A stretch of DNA of 64,000 nt from Nocardia asteroides (GCF_900637185.1 NZ_LR134352.1:2904001-2968000); one strand, 5' to 3'; counted from the first letter of the stretch, positions 37,544 through 49,023 are shown. The notes: generated from the sequence alone by a model not told the origin. Numbers and translations: made by a program.

Positions 37544-38120
37544 GCGCCAGCTCGGCCCAGACGCGTTCCCACGAGCGCGTCATGGCCGGGTACACGATCA
37601 GGTACCGGAAGGGCTTGATGAACGCCATGTAGGCGCGGCCGAACAGTCCGTTCGGCTTGACCAGCACCGCCATCTGCAAGTGGTAACCGGGTCCGCTCTC
37701 GTCGGGCACCCAACCCAGGTGCAGCACCCCGTGCATGGTGTTGTTGGCGAGTTCGGCGGCGTATTCGTCGTCGAGCGCGTACACGCTGGTGAACGGGCTG
37801 CCCGTATCGTCGGGTCGGGGGAGGTCCCGCAGATCCGCGGGCAACCGGTCCAGCAGCGACCGAACCCGGCGGCCCGTGCCCGCCGACTCCCGGTCCCACC
37901 CGAACAGCTCGCCGAGCTTCCACCGGATCTTGAACAACACCCCGCTGACCCCGGAGTCGTCCGAGGCCCGGTTCGCGCGCAGTGCCGCGAGCAGGGCGGG
38001 AAAGTCGCCCGCGCGCCCACCCGGTGTCCGGAACCGCCAGACGTCCTCGACCTCGAAATCGGTCGCGATCTCGTGAATCCGCCACGGTCGTGCCGTATGC
38101 GCCGACGTCTCCACTCGCAT
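37533..38120 (-). CDS. DUF2867-family protein
   Basis: The 195-residue protein matches the DUF2867 pattern: VEDVWRFRTP near the start, LFKIRWKLGELFGWD, and the C-terminal MHGVLHLGWV, MAVLVKPNGLFGRAYMAFIKPFRYLIVYP (seen as two blocks LVKPNGLFGRAYM and IKPFRYLIVYP). It has no membrane segment and its function is unknown. In other actinobacteria such genes often sit near TetR regulators; none is adjacent here. Two palindromes just upstream suggest it is controlled alone by a TetR-like factor encoded elsewhere. Confidence 0.8.
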   Translation of the reverse strand: MRVETSAHTARPWRIHEIATDFEVEDVWRFRTPGGRAGDFPALLAALRANRASDDSGVSGVLFKIRWKLGELFGWDRESAGTGRRVRSLLDRLPADLRDLPRPDDTGSPFTSVYALDDEYAAELANNTMHGVLHLGWVPDESGPGYHLQMAVLVKPNGLFGRAYMAFIKPFRYLIVYPAMTRSWERVWAELALTR

Positions 38121-38134
38121 GAGAAACCCCTTTT

Positions 38135-38186
38135 CCGTACGGGTGCGTATGGAAAGGAGGATACCGCTGATATACGCCGACGTATA
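38135..38186. promoter_or_regulatory. Twin TACG-N4-CGTA palindromes upstream of the DUF2867 gene
   Basis: Site 1 (38135-38152) is CC-n-TACG-N4-CGTA-n-GG and overlaps the ribosome site region. Site 2 (38171-38186) is TATACG-CCGA-CGTATA, a perfect inverted repeat. Their centres are 35 bp apart. The shared core and spacing suit a dimeric repressor of the TetR type. Confidence 0.6.
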
Positions 38187-38268
38187 GCTCGCGCCGGTGT
38201 GACGAATCAGCGCTTGACGCCGACGTTCGGCAGGCTGAATCGGCCCGCCACGGTCAGCTCTCGCCGGG

Positions 38269-38298
38269 TCCGGGGGCGGGAGCGTCCCCGCCCCCGGA
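38269..38298 (-). terminator. Hairpin at the end of the monooxygenase operon
   Basis: A perfect 12-bp GC-rich stem (TCCGGGGGCGGG and its complement) with a 6-base loop begins 5 bases after the last stop codon of the eight-gene operon. No T-run follows. Confidence 0.65.
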
Positions 38299-38303
38299 TC
38301 GGG

Positions 38304-39455
38304 TCAGGCCGCGCGGGCGGGGCGCAGGCCCCAGGCATCGGCGAGCAGCCGGTGCGATTCCAGGCGGTCGGCGTGGTCGTGGGTGATGGTGGTGACCAGC
38401 AGCTCGGCCGCGCCGGTCAGCGCCGCCAACGCCGCGAGGCGGGTGGTGACGGTGTCCGGGGCGCCGACGATCTGGGCGGCGAGCCGGTCCTCGACCAGGC
38501 GGTGCTGGTCGGGGGTGAGCGGGGCCGCGGTGGCGGGGTCGAGGTACTCGCTCGCGCCGGAGCCGCTGCGGATGCTGTGCACCCAGTGCCCGTAGGTACT
38601 CGCGTGGTGCCGGGCGGTGACCTCGTCGGCGGCCACCACGACATCCGCCGACACGATGACGTGCGGTTCGGCGAGGGTGGCCGACGGCCGGAACGCCGCC
38701 CGATACGCCCGCACCGCGTCCAGCGCGGTCCCCGGCGCCACGTGATACGCCGCCGCGAACGGCAGTCCGAGCCGGCCTGCCAGCTCCGCGCTCTCCCCGG
38801 CGGTGCTGCCGAACAGCCACAGCTCCACCTGCGCGCCCTCACCCGGAACCGCGTGCAGCGCAACCTCGTTGGACCCGACGTAGCTGCCGTCGAGCAGCGC
38901 GCGCACCTCGTCGACCTGATCGGCGAAGTCGGGCGCTTCGGCGCCGGGCTGCTGCAACGCCTCGATCGAGGCGACGAACTTGGATCGGTCGGTGATCCCG
39001 CGCGGGTCGAACGGCGGCGGTACCACCACCCCGTCGCGGATCTCGGTGCGGCCGGTGACCGCGTCCAGCACCGGATGCCCGCCCTTGGCGGTGGAGGCCT
39101 CGGCCCCGAACTGGCCGCGCCGATGCCCCGAGCGGCCCAGCCCCAGATCGAGCCGGCCCGGTGCCACCGCGTCGACGGTGCCGAACGCCTCGACGATCGA
39201 GGCCGAGGTGTGGTGCCCCACTTGCACGGCGCCGGTGCCGACCCGGATCCGGGAGGTGGCCGCGGCCACCAGCCCGAGCAGGGTCAGCGAGGACGAGCTG
39301 GCCACCGCGACGAAGTGGTGTTCGGCCAGCCAATACCGGTGGTAGCCCCACTGTTCGGCGTGCCGGGCCAGGTCGACGGTGTTGCGCACCGCCTGCGCGG
39401 CGCTGGATCCGGCGCTGATCGGCGAGAGGTCCAGGATCGAGAGCGGAACGGTCAC
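38304..39455 (-). CDS. LLM-class flavin-dependent oxidoreductase (third of operon)
   Basis: The 383-residue protein is a luciferase-like TIM barrel of the single-component group often labelled MsnO8: PLSILDLSPISAGSSAAQA at the start, YWLAEHHFVAVAS, VGTGAVQVGHHTS and LDLGLGRSGHRRGQ. It should use reduced FMN and oxygen on a small substrate. GTG 39455 overlaps the DUF1684 stop. It is the last gene of the riboswitch operon and is followed by a hairpin. Confidence 0.85.
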   Translation of the reverse strand: MTVPLSILDLSPISAGSSAAQAVRNTVDLARHAEQWGYHRYWLAEHHFVAVASSSSLTLLGLVAAATSRIRVGTGAVQVGHHTSASIVEAFGTVDAVAPGRLDLGLGRSGHRRGQFGAEASTAKGGHPVLDAVTGRTEIRDGVVVPPPFDPRGITDRSKFVASIEALQQPGAEAPDFADQVDEVRALLDGSYVGSNEVALHAVPGEGAQVELWLFGSTAGESAELAGRLGLPFAAAYHVAPGTALDAVRAYRAAFRPSATLAEPHVIVSADVVVAADEVTARHHASTYGHWVHSIRSGSGASEYLDPATAAPLTPDQHRLVEDRLAAQIVGAPDTVTTRLAALAALTGAAELLVTTITHDHADRLESHRLLADAWGLRPARAA

Positions 39456-40261
39456 AGCGCCGGATCCTGTTCGCCCGCTTCGATCGCCACCCGCAGCCGG
39501 TTCGCGGCCGGCGCCACCGGGCAGGTCGCGTACGGGGTGAAGGCGCAGGGCAGATTCACCGCCCGGTTGAAGTCCAGCGTCACGGTGCCGTCCGCCGCGA
39601 CCGCGCCGATCGCGAGCGAGCGCGCGGCCGGGTAGGTGGTGACACCGCTGGTGGCGTCGGTGAACAGCACCTTCAGCTCACCGGGCGTGCCGAAGGCGAC
39701 CAGCGTCTCGGTGACCTCGCCGATCCGGAACTCGATCGTGCCCGCCGCGCTGTGATGATGCGCGAGCCCGTCCACGACCGCGCCGGTGGTGACGGTGCGA
39801 GCGGTGTCGAAGGCGGTGAACCGGCCGGTCACCACCCAGCGCGGATCGACCGGGTAGTGCGGGACCCCGGTGAACGCCGCCAGCGCCGGCGCCGCCGGAT
39901 CGTGCACCCGCACCGCGAACTGTCCGGAGCGCCGGATCACCTCGAACACCCGCCGCTCGTTGACCACGGTCAGCCCGGGCGCCCCCTCGACGGGGACGAG
40001 GATCTGCACGCCGCCGATCCGTTCGCCGTCGACGTCGAGCAGGTCGGCGGGCTGGGCGGTGATGAACACCTTCTCGTCGGTGACCCACCAGGTGCCGGGC
40101 AGACCGTCGAGCCGCTCCGGGCTGTCGGTGAGCCAGTGCAGCCCGGCCAGGCTGAGCCAGCCCAGCGGCTCGCGCAGGCCGTCCTCGCGGGCCTCGTGCC
40201 AGCGCCGCCAGTCGTCGGTGAACGGGGTTGCGGTGCTGGTGGATTCGACCGTGATCGTCAT
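39452..40261 (-). CDS. DUF1684 domain protein
   Basis: The 269-residue protein reads WHEAREDGLREPLGWLSLAGLHWL near the N-terminus and ends with TLDFNRAVNLPCAFTPYATCP-VAP, both characteristic of DUF1684. It is soluble with a beta-rich middle and no signal peptide. The cysteine and RAVNLPCAF block is the most conserved part and may form the active site, but no reaction is established. It is coupled by 4-base overlaps to a monooxygenase on each side, so it likely handles their substrate or product. Confidence 0.8.
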   Translation of the reverse strand: MTITVESTSTATPFTDDWRRWHEAREDGLREPLGWLSLAGLHWLTDSPERLDGLPGTWWVTDEKVFITAQPADLLDVDGERIGGVQILVPVEGAPGLTVVNERRVFEVIRRSGQFAVRVHDPAAPALAAFTGVPHYPVDPRWVVTGRFTAFDTARTVTTGAVVDGLAHHHSAAGTIEFRIGEVTETLVAFGTPGELKVLFTDATSGVTTYPAARSLAIGAVAADGTVTLDFNRAVNLPCAFTPYATCPVAPAANRLRVAIEAGEQDPAL

Positions 40262-41625
40262 GACGCGCGTGCTCCTTCGGCGACGGTGGGATGCTGGGGA
40301 TGGCGCAGACCGAGGTGGTCGCGCAGCGTGGTGCCGGTGTAGGCGGTGCGGAAACTGCCGCGTTCCTGCAGTTCCGGCACCACCCGGTCGACGAATTCGT
40401 CGAGACCGGCAGGGGTCAGGTGCGGGACGAGGATGAAGCCGTCGGCCGCGTCGGACTGCACGTAGTGGTCGATCTGCTCGGCGACCTGGGCGGGTGTGCC
40501 GATGAACTGCTGACGGCTGGTGACCTCGATGATGAGTTCGCGGATGCTGAGGTTGTCCGCCTCGGCCTGCGCCCGCCAGGCCTTCGCCACGGCCAGTGGG
40601 TCTTTCGCGTGCCGGACCCGGCCGCGGGTGATCTCGGCGGTGGCGTCGGGTTCGATGTCGGGCAGCGGGCCCTCGGGGTCGTAGGCCGACAGGTCGCGGC
40701 CCCACACCTGTTCGAGGAAGGCGAGCGCGGTCTGCGGGCTCACCTGCTGGTAGCGGATGTGCCGGGCCCGCTCGTGCGCCTCGGCCTCGGTGTCGCCGAG
40801 CACGAACGTGGCGGCCGGGAAGACCAGCAGTTCGTCGCGGTCGCGGCCGTATTTCGCGAGCCTGCCCTTGATGTCGGCGTAGAAGGCGCGGCCCGCCTCG
40901 AGGGTGCCGTGCGCGGTGAAGATCGCGTCGGCGGTGCGGGCGCCGAACTCGCGGCCCTCGTCGGAATCGCCCGCCTGCAACAGCACCGGGTGCCCCTGCG
41001 GGCTCGGCGGCACCACGAACGGCGCCTCGATGTCGAACTGGCTGCTGTGGAACGCGGCGCCGGGCACGTCGTGGGCGAAGATCCCGCGCTCCCGGTCGAC
41101 CACCAGCGCGTCGGCGGGCCAGCTGTCCCACAGCGCCCTGGTCGCCTCGACCACCTCGGCCGCGCGCCGGTACCGGTCGCCGTGCTCGAGGTAGCCGCCG
41201 CGGCGGAAGTTCTCGCCGGTGAACGCGTCGGAGGAGGTGACGACATTCCAGGCGGCGCGCCCGCCGGAGAGATGATCGAGCGCGGCGAACTGCTTGGCCA
41301 GCTCGAACGGCTCGTTGTAGGTGCTGTTGATGGTGCCCGCCAGCCCCAGCCGTTCGGTGACCGCGGCCACCGCGTTGAGCACGGTGAGCGTGTCGGGCCT
41401 GCCGACGACGTCCAGGTCGTGGATCCGGCCGCGGTGCTCGCGCAGCCGCAGGCCCTCGGCCAGGAAGAAGAAGTCGAACAGGCCGCGCTCCGCGGTGCGC
41501 GCCAGATGCTCGAACGAGGCGAAGTCCACCTGCGACTTCGACGCCGGATCGGCCCAGACGGTGGTGTTGTTGACGCCGGGGAAGTGCGCGGCGAGATGGA
41601 CTTGCTTGCGGGGTTTCGCGCTCAC
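40258..41625 (-). CDS. NtaA/DmoA-type FMN-dependent monooxygenase
   Basis: The 455-residue enzyme belongs to the NtaA/SnaA/DszA/DmoA branch of the luciferase-like family: QVHLAAHFPGVNNTTVWADP, FFFLAEGLRL, GTINSTYNEPFELAKQFA, HLSGGRAAWNVVTSS and the phosphate loop LLQAGDSDEGREFGA. This branch includes enzymes that oxidise dibenzothiophene sulfone and dimethyl sulfide, and needs a separate flavin reductase. GTG 41625 overlaps the previous stop. No reductase gene is in the operon. Confidence 0.88.
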   Translation of the reverse strand: MSAKPRKQVHLAAHFPGVNNTTVWADPASKSQVDFASFEHLARTAERGLFDFFFLAEGLRLREHRGRIHDLDVVGRPDTLTVLNAVAAVTERLGLAGTINSTYNEPFELAKQFAALDHLSGGRAAWNVVTSSDAFTGENFRRGGYLEHGDRYRRAAEVVEATRALWDSWPADALVVDRERGIFAHDVPGAAFHSSQFDIEAPFVVPPSPQGHPVLLQAGDSDEGREFGARTADAIFTAHGTLEAGRAFYADIKGRLAKYGRDRDELLVFPAATFVLGDTEAEAHERARHIRYQQVSPQTALAFLEQVWGRDLSAYDPEGPLPDIEPDATAEITRGRVRHAKDPLAVAKAWRAQAEADNLSIRELIIEVTSRQQFIGTPAQVAEQIDHYVQSDAADGFILVPHLTPAGLDEFVDRVVPELQERGSFRTAYTGTTLRDHLGLRHPQHPTVAEGARAS

Positions 41626-42727
41626 AGCGTGGCTCCTCGGCGGGCGTAGCGGCTGGTGGGACGGGGGAGGCCGAGACGGTCGCGCAGGGTGCCCGCCGGG
41701 CGTGCGGGGTGCGCGGTCAGCGCGGCCAGGGTGGCGTGCAGGGCCAGCGGCCGCAGGACGACGCCGTCGGCGATGCCGGAGGCGGCGATCTCGGCCAGCA
41801 GTTCGTCGAGGTCGGCGACGGTGCCCGCGTGGAGCAGCTCGGGCGCGGGGGCGGCGTGCCAGCGGTCCAGTTCGTCGACCTCGGCGCGGGCCCGCGCGGC
41901 CGAATCCGCCAGGTGCACCGGCAGATCCAGCAGGACGCGGACCGTGTCGGGGTCGCGTCCCGCCGTGGCCAGGGTGGCGCGCAGGGCGACCCGGCGGGCG
42001 GCCGCGGTGGCGAGGTCGGGTGCGCTGATCCGCAGCAGGTCGCCGCGCCGGACGGCCACGTCGATGGCCACCGGGTCGTCGGCGCGCACCGTCACGATCG
42101 GCTGTCCCTGCGGGGAGCGCGGCGTGATCGACGGGCCCTTCACCGCGAAGTGCGCGCCGGTGAAGTCGATGTAGTGCAGGCGGTCGCGGTCGATGAACCG
42201 GCCGGTGGGGACGTCGCGGATCTCCGCGTCGTCCTCCCAGCTGTCCCACAGCCGGGTGACCACCTCGATCGCCTCGTCGGCCTCCTGCCACAGCGACACG
42301 TCGGTCTGGACGTCCTTGCGCCCGAACGCCTTCGCCTGCGCGGTGCCGGGGGAGACGCCCACCTCCCAGCCCGCGCGGCCCAGGCTCGCGAAGTCGAGCG
42401 CGGCGATCGCCTTGGACACGTGGAACGGTTCGGTGTGGGTCACCGGGACCTGCGGGATGAGCGCGATCCGGCGGGTGATCGGCGCGGTGCGGGCGGCGAT
42501 CGCGACCGCGTCGAGCCTGCCGCGGGTGACGGTGGTGCCGCCCGGTTGCAGCCCGAACGAGTCGGGCAGGAACACCGCGTCGGCGCCGAGCTGCTCGGCC
42601 CTGGTGACCACCTCGGTCCAGTAGCCGGCGGTGAACAGGTCCTCGGCGCGCGAATCGGCGCGCCGCCAGGACGCGGGATGTACGCCGGTGCCCCCGGTTT
42701 CGATGCCGAGGAACAAGCCGTCGGTGC

Positions 42728-42731
<4 letters not shown>
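41622..42731 (-). CDS. LLM-class flavin-dependent oxidoreductase (first of operon)
   Basis: The 369-residue luciferase-like barrel reads [51 protein letters not shown] and later [15 protein letters not shown]. It is only distantly related to the other two monooxygenases in the operon, so the three probably perform different steps. ATG 42731 overlaps the ABC ATPase stop and its own stop overlaps the next start, both by 4 bases. Confidence 0.82.
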
Positions 42732-44337
<1,606 letters not shown>

Positions 44338-44341
<4 letters not shown>

Positions 44342-45234
44342 CGATTCTCCGCCTTTCCGACGGACCGGCCCAGTCGCTGCGCCGAGAGCACCACGGCGAC
44401 GATGACCAGGCCCGGCAGGGTGGTCAGCCACCACGCCGAGGCGAGGAAGTTGCGGCCCTCCGAGATCAGCGAACCCCATTCCGGGGTGGGCGGTTTGGTG
44501 CCGTAGCCCAGGAAGCTCAGCGACGACACCGCCAGCACCGCCATCCCGAACTCCACCGCGGCCAGCGCCAGCACCGGCTGCACCGAGTTCGGCAGGACGT
44601 GGCGAGCCAGCACCGCGTACCAGCGGACGCCCGAGGCGTGCGCGGCCTCCACATACGGGGCGTGCCGCACCCGTAGCACCTCCGAGCGCATCACCCGGGC
44701 GAAGTTGGCGATCAGCGAGATACCCACGGCGAGCGCGACATTGCGGGTGCCGAACCCGAGCGCCGTCACCAGCGCCAGCGAGAGCAGCAGCGCGGGGATC
44801 GACAGCAGCACGTCGACGACGCGCATGATCGCGGTGTCGACGATCCCGCCCGCCGCACCCGCGAGCAGGCCGAACAGCGACCCGACCACCAGCGCGATAC
44901 CGACCGCGGTGAGCGTCGCCGTGAGCGAGAGGCCGGCGCCGTGCACCATCCGGGTGTAGAGGTCGCGGCCGAGATTGTCGGTGCCGAACCAGTGTGCGGC
45001 GCTGGGGGATTGGAACTTCTCGGCGGGTACCCCGGTGAGCGGGTCACCGGAGGCGAACACCGACGGCACCAGGGCCCAGCCGATCGCGACGACCAGCACC
45101 GCGCTCGCCGCGACGAGCCCGAGATGCCCGCGGACCCAGCGCACGACGACGCCGAACCCGGCCGAGCGCGCGGTGCCCTCGCCTGCCGCCGTCGCGGGAG
45201 CGACCGTGCTACGGCGTACGAGAAGGTCGACCAT
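44338..45234 (-). CDS. ABC transporter permease, DppC type
   Basis: The 298-residue membrane protein has an N-terminal helix, an extracellular loop with [19 protein letters not shown] typical of DppC, and four to five more helices. The ATPase-contact loop reads [21 protein letters not shown]. It pairs with the DppB-type permease 35 bases upstream. An extended frame upstream of ATG 45234 overlaps dppB and is not supported. Confidence 0.92.
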
Positions 45235-45269
45235 GGTCGCTCCCTTCGGTCTCGGAGGAATGGGAAACG

Positions 45270-46265
45270 TCAGGCACCGGACACCGCCTTCGCGGCGGTG
45301 GTCCCGGAGCTGTCCGCCCGCGCGGTCCGGCGGGTGCCGGTGATCCGCGGATCGAGCAGCGGATACAGCAGGTCCACCGCCAGATTCACCAGCACGAAGA
45401 TCAGCGCCGACAGGAGTACGACGCCCTGCACCACGGGAATGTCCTGATTGAGCACCGAGGTCTGGGTCAACCGGCCCACGCCCGCGCGGGCGAACACCGA
45501 CTCGACCACCACCGACCCGGCCAGCATCGTGCCGACCAGCACGCCCGCGATGGTGAACGCGGGCACGCTCGCCAGCCGCGCCACGTGCCTGCGCTGCACC
45601 CACCAGCGCGAGGCGCCCTTGGCCAGCGCCACCTCGGTGAACGGCTGCCGCCACGTCTGTGCCAGCCCGGCGGCCAGCACCTGCGCGATCACCGCGCCGA
45701 TCGGCAGGGCCAGGGTGAGCGCGGGCAACAGGGTGCCGCGCAGGCCGGTGCCGCCGAACGCGGGGAACCAGTGCAGCCGGAACGAGAACAGCTGCAACAG
45801 GATCAGCCCGGTCCAGAAGGTCGGCACCGACACCCCCAGCGGCGGCAGCGCGGCCAGCGCGTCGCGCAGCCACGGCCGCCGCGTGTAGGTGGCCGCGAAG
45901 GCCAGCGCGGTGCCACCGAGGGTGGCGAACAGCAGAGCCAGCGCGGCCAGTCCGAGGGTGGCGGGCAGCACGTCGCCGATGGTCTGGGTCACCGGCGCGC
46001 CGGTGCTGATCGAGCGCCCCAGGTCACCGGTGACGGCGTTGCCGAGCGCGGTCACGTACTGCTCCCACAGCGGCTTGTCCAGGCCGTACCTGGCCTGCAG
46101 CTCGGCGATCGCGGCCTGGTCGACCGGGGTGCCGACGCCGCCGCCGTCGGCGGCCATCGAGACCGGATCGGCGGGCAGCAGGTACAGCACCACGAAGGAC
46201 AGCGTGAACGCCGCCCACAACACCCAGAGCGCCTGCAGCACGCGCGAACCCACGTAGCGGAGCAT
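45270..46265 (-). CDS. ABC transporter permease, DppB type
   Basis: The 331-residue membrane protein has six helices, starting RYVGSRVLQALWVLWAAFTLSF. The DppB-type loop YGLDKPLWEQYVTALGNAVTGDLG follows (given here as GLDKPLWEQY), and the coupling loop reads EVALAKGASRWWVQRRHV. It starts 2 bases after the binding-protein stop. Together with its partner it forms the channel for a small, probably non-peptide ligand. Confidence 0.92.
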   Translation of the reverse strand: MLRYVGSRVLQALWVLWAAFTLSFVVLYLLPADPVSMAADGGGVGTPVDQAAIAELQARYGLDKPLWEQYVTALGNAVTGDLGRSISTGAPVTQTIGDVLPATLGLAALALLFATLGGTALAFAATYTRRPWLRDALAALPPLGVSVPTFWTGLILLQLFSFRLHWFPAFGGTGLRGTLLPALTLALPIGAVIAQVLAAGLAQTWRQPFTEVALAKGASRWWVQRRHVARLASVPAFTIAGVLVGTMLAGSVVVESVFARAGVGRLTQTSVLNQDIPVVQGVVLLSALIFVLVNLAVDLLYPLLDPRITGTRRTARADSSGTTAAKAVSGA

Positions 46266-46267
46266 GC

Positions 46268-47938
46268 TCAGCGCCCGCTCAGCCAGGTGTCGAAGAACTG
46301 CAGCCGGGCCGAGGCCTCGAACGTCAGGTCCTGGGTGGTCGCCGCGGCGCCGATCGCCTGCGACAGCTCGACCGTGGGAACGTAGAGACCGTTGTCGAGG
46401 ATCTGCCGCTGCGCGGTGCCGAGCAGCGCGGCGCGAGCGGCCGGGTCGCTGGTGGCCAGCTGCTTGTCCAGGGTTTCGTCCAGTGCCGGGATCGGGCCGC
46501 GCGCGTTGAGATTGCGGCCGCCCAGCGAGAAGCTCGTGCGCAGGATGTCACCGTCGGCGCGGGTCGAGTTGCCGTAGATGGCGTCGTAGTCCTTGGTGCC
46601 CATCCGCGCGGTGGACTCCGGACCCGAGACCAGGTCCAGCTTCAGCTCCACCCCGACCTGGCGCAGCTGCTGCTGCACCAGCTCCAGGATCGCCTGGTTG
46701 CCGGCGAACACCTGGCTGAAGGTCACCGAGAAGCTCAGGCGCTCACCGTCCTTGGTCCGGATGCCGTCGCCGCCGGGCACCCAGCCCGCCTGGTCCAGGA
46801 TCGACTTCGCCTTGGCCGGGTCGTGCGGCAGCTGCGCCGAGAGATCGGTGTAGGCGGGCGTGGCCGAGGCCAGCGACGAGGTCGCGAACTTGAACTGCGG
46901 GCCCAGCACGGTGTCGACCAGCTGCTTGCGGTCGAGCGCGGGCAGCAGTGCCTGGCGCACCGCCGGGTCACGCAGCGGACCGCGATTCACATTGGGCTGC
47001 AAGCCGAACGGGGTGCCCGGGTTCGACGTGGACAGGATGCGACCGCCCACGGCCTCGATCTGCGGCGCGTCCTGCGGCAGCGCGTCGCTGATCGCGTCGA
47101 GCTGCCCGGACACCAGGCTGCCGGTGCGCACGCCCGACTCGGGGACCACGGTGAACTCGATCCGGTCCAGATAGGCCTCGCCCTCGTGGCCGAACACCGC
47201 CGAACCCCAGTGGTATCCGGCCCGCTTGGCCAGCGTCGCCGAGACATCCTGCTTGTAGGCCGCGTAGGTGAACGGGCCGCTGCCGATGTTGTCGCCCGCG
47301 CACCTGGCCTCGGCCGGCTTGGCGTTGGTGGCCTGGGCGAGGATGCCCAGCTGCGGCGTCGAGGAGGCCTGCAGGAACTGGGCGTTGGGCTGGCTGAACT
47401 CGACGCGGGCGGTGAGCTTGTCGACCGCGGTGGTGCCCACGTAGTTGGTCAGGTAGCTCGCGCCCAGCGGCGCCTTGGCGCCACCGAGCTTGACGACGGC
47501 GTCGAAGGTGTCGCGCACCGAATCGGCGGTCAGCGCGGTGCCGTCGCTGAAGGTCACGCCGTCGGCGAGCTTGAAGGTGAACACCTTCGCGTCGGGACTG
47601 ACCTCCCAGCTCTGCGCCAGCCACGGGGTGATGGCCCCGGTCTTCGGATCCTGATCGGTGAGCGAGTCGACGATCTGGCGGGCCACGTAGATGGTCTGGT
47701 TCGTGCCCGCCTGCGCCGGGTCCGAGCAGGAGGGTGCCTGCGAGAGTCCGTAGCGCAGGGTGCCGCCGGGCTGCGGCGGACCGGCCTGCCCACCCGGGCC
47801 ACCACTGTCACTGCCGCAGGCCACCACCGAGGTGGCGACGGCGAGGACGCCGGCGACGGCGGCGAGACGATGACGGGGACCGATCACGGGGTGACTCCAG
47901 GGAATACGCGGCCTGCGGCCAGGGGTGGGAATTTTCAT
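46268..47938 (-). CDS. ABC transporter substrate-binding lipoprotein (family 5)
   Basis: The 556-residue protein is the first gene of the operon. The signal ends in a lipobox with Cys (SVVACGSDSGG), so it is anchored on the outer face of the membrane. The mature part is a DppA/OppA-like fold: GGTLRYGLSQAPSCSDP, the WEVSPDAKVFTFKLADGV block and FSDGTALTADSV. Three non-adjacent cysteines may stabilise the fold. The ligand cannot be read off; operon context favours a sulfur compound. ATG 47938 lies 30 bases after the riboswitch; an in-frame ATG 11 codons upstream lacks a ribosome site. Confidence 0.88.
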   Translation of the reverse strand: MKIPTPGRRPRIPWSHPVIGPRHRLAAVAGVLAVATSVVACGSDSGGPGGQAGPPQPGGTLRYGLSQAPSCSDPAQAGTNQTIYVARQIVDSLTDQDPKTGAITPWLAQSWEVSPDAKVFTFKLADGVTFSDGTALTADSVRDTFDAVVKLGGAKAPLGASYLTNYVGTTAVDKLTARVEFSQPNAQFLQASSTPQLGILAQATNAKPAEARCAGDNIGSGPFTYAAYKQDVSATLAKRAGYHWGSAVFGHEGEAYLDRIEFTVVPESGVRTGSLVSGQLDAISDALPQDAPQIEAVGGRILSTSNPGTPFGLQPNVNRGPLRDPAVRQALLPALDRKQLVDTVLGPQFKFATSSLASATPAYTDLSAQLPHDPAKAKSILDQAGWVPGGDGIRTKDGERLSFSVTFSQVFAGNQAILELVQQQLRQVGVELKLDLVSGPESTARMGTKDYDAIYGNSTRADGDILRTSFSLGGRNLNARGPIPALDETLDKQLATSDPAARAALLGTAQRQILDNGLYVPTVELSQAIGAAATTQDLTFEASARLQFFDTWLSGR

Positions 47939-47967
47939 GCGACAGCGAACCTCGCCACGTCTCTCCT

Positions 47968-48055
47968 CCATCGAACCCGGCGGAAGCACCCACACCCGGG
48001 AACGGGCGGGTTGCTGCGACGTCATGGAGCCAGGTCTCTCGGTCGCTCTGGATGG
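47968..48055 (-). promoter_or_regulatory. SAM riboswitch (S-box/SAM-I type) leader
   Basis: Read leftward, the 88-base element closes with CCATC/GATGG (P1). P2 is built from GCGAC/GTCGC with an inner GAG/CTC. Invariant-like segments follow in the S-box order: GAGAGACCTGGCTC, CATGACG, CAGCAACCC, then a hairpin ACCCG/CGGGT (P3) and GGGTGCTTCC. These follow the known SAM-I consensus (GAGGGA-TGGCCC, TGA, GCAACC, GGTGCTA-TTCC). It lies directly before the operon's first gene. I see no clear T-run terminator, so control may act on translation. Confidence 0.8.
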
Positions 48056-48269
48056 TTGCCGCGGCCACGAGTGCCGGTGCCGAATCAGCATGTGGCACCG
48101 CCGGGATACTTCACAACGGTAAGGATCAGCGTGAGCGCAGAGCTTGGCTCCGGAGTGTCACCGGTGCACACTGTCCGCGACGCGCCGACGTCGCGAGGGC
48201 CTCGCCTGCGCGGATCCGGCCGGTCGGCGGCGTAGCGTCGGATCTGTCCGCGTCGATGAGGAGTGCGTC

Positions 48270-48968
48270 GTGACCGAGCCGCGTCGTTCCACCCGGGTGA
48301 TCACGCTGGCGGCCTGCGCCGCCGCTGTGCTGCTGAGCGCGCCGGTCGCGGCCGCGGAACCGGCGGTAACCAGGGATGCGCCCGCCGCCGCCACGGCCGG
48401 GCCCGGCGACCTGCTCACCGCGTATCAGTCGGTGGTCCAGACCTTGCAGGCACTGGGCATTCAGCCGTTCCTGTATCCCACGGTGGCCGCGAACTGCGCC
48501 GGGGACGGTCTGGGCCTCGTCCCCGCCGTCGCCGGTGCCGTGCCGGGTCCATGGCCCGCCGGCAAGGTGCAGATCCCGGGGCTGGACCTCAACGCCGTGA
48601 AATCCGGGCAGACGATGTTCACCTTCCTGCCCTACGGCCTGGCGCCGGACAACCCGGCCACCGGCACCGCCGGTATGCAGGTGGCCTGGCTCAACATCAG
48701 CACCGGCCGCGGCGGGATGGCCTCGATGGGCTCGATCGCCGACATCGTGCGCGCCCTGGTCCCACCCGAGGTCCCGATCGAACTGCGTCCCCTCGCCGAA
48801 ACCGCCATCCGCGACTTCCTCTTCACCGCCATCCCCGTCGGCGGCGTCCGCGCCGTCCCCGTCGACACCGGCCGGGGCACCGTCCTGGCCGCCGTCTTCG
48901 GCACCGTCGACAACGCGGGCCGCTCCTGCTTCTTCTTCCCCACCATCGGCCTCACCGAAGTCCCCTGA
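48270..48968 (+). CDS. Secreted protein of unknown function
   Basis: The 232-residue protein has a clear signal peptide (VITLAACAAAVLLSAPVAAAEP, cleavage after AAA). The mature part has two cysteines (ANCAG, RSCFF) that could pair, plus GLDLNAVKSGQTMFTFLPYGL and WLNISTGRGG. It resembles exported proteins of mycobacteria and nocardiae with no assigned role. GTG 48270 has GAGGAG 6 bases upstream. It is divergent from the riboswitch operon and not obviously tied to it. Confidence 0.75.
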   Translation: MTEPRRSTRVITLAACAAAVLLSAPVAAAEPAVTRDAPAAATAGPGDLLTAYQSVVQTLQALGIQPFLYPTVAANCAGDGLGLVPAVAGAVPGPWPAGKVQIPGLDLNAVKSGQTMFTFLPYGLAPDNPATGTAGMQVAWLNISTGRGGMASMGSIADIVRALVPPEVPIELRPLAETAIRDFLFTAIPVGGVRAVPVDTGRGTVLAAVFGTVDNAGRSCFFFPTIGLTEVP

Positions 48969-49023
48969 GCGACAGGCTCGTCAGCGATCCCGCGGGCTGC
49001 GAACACCTCCGCGATTCGGCGGG

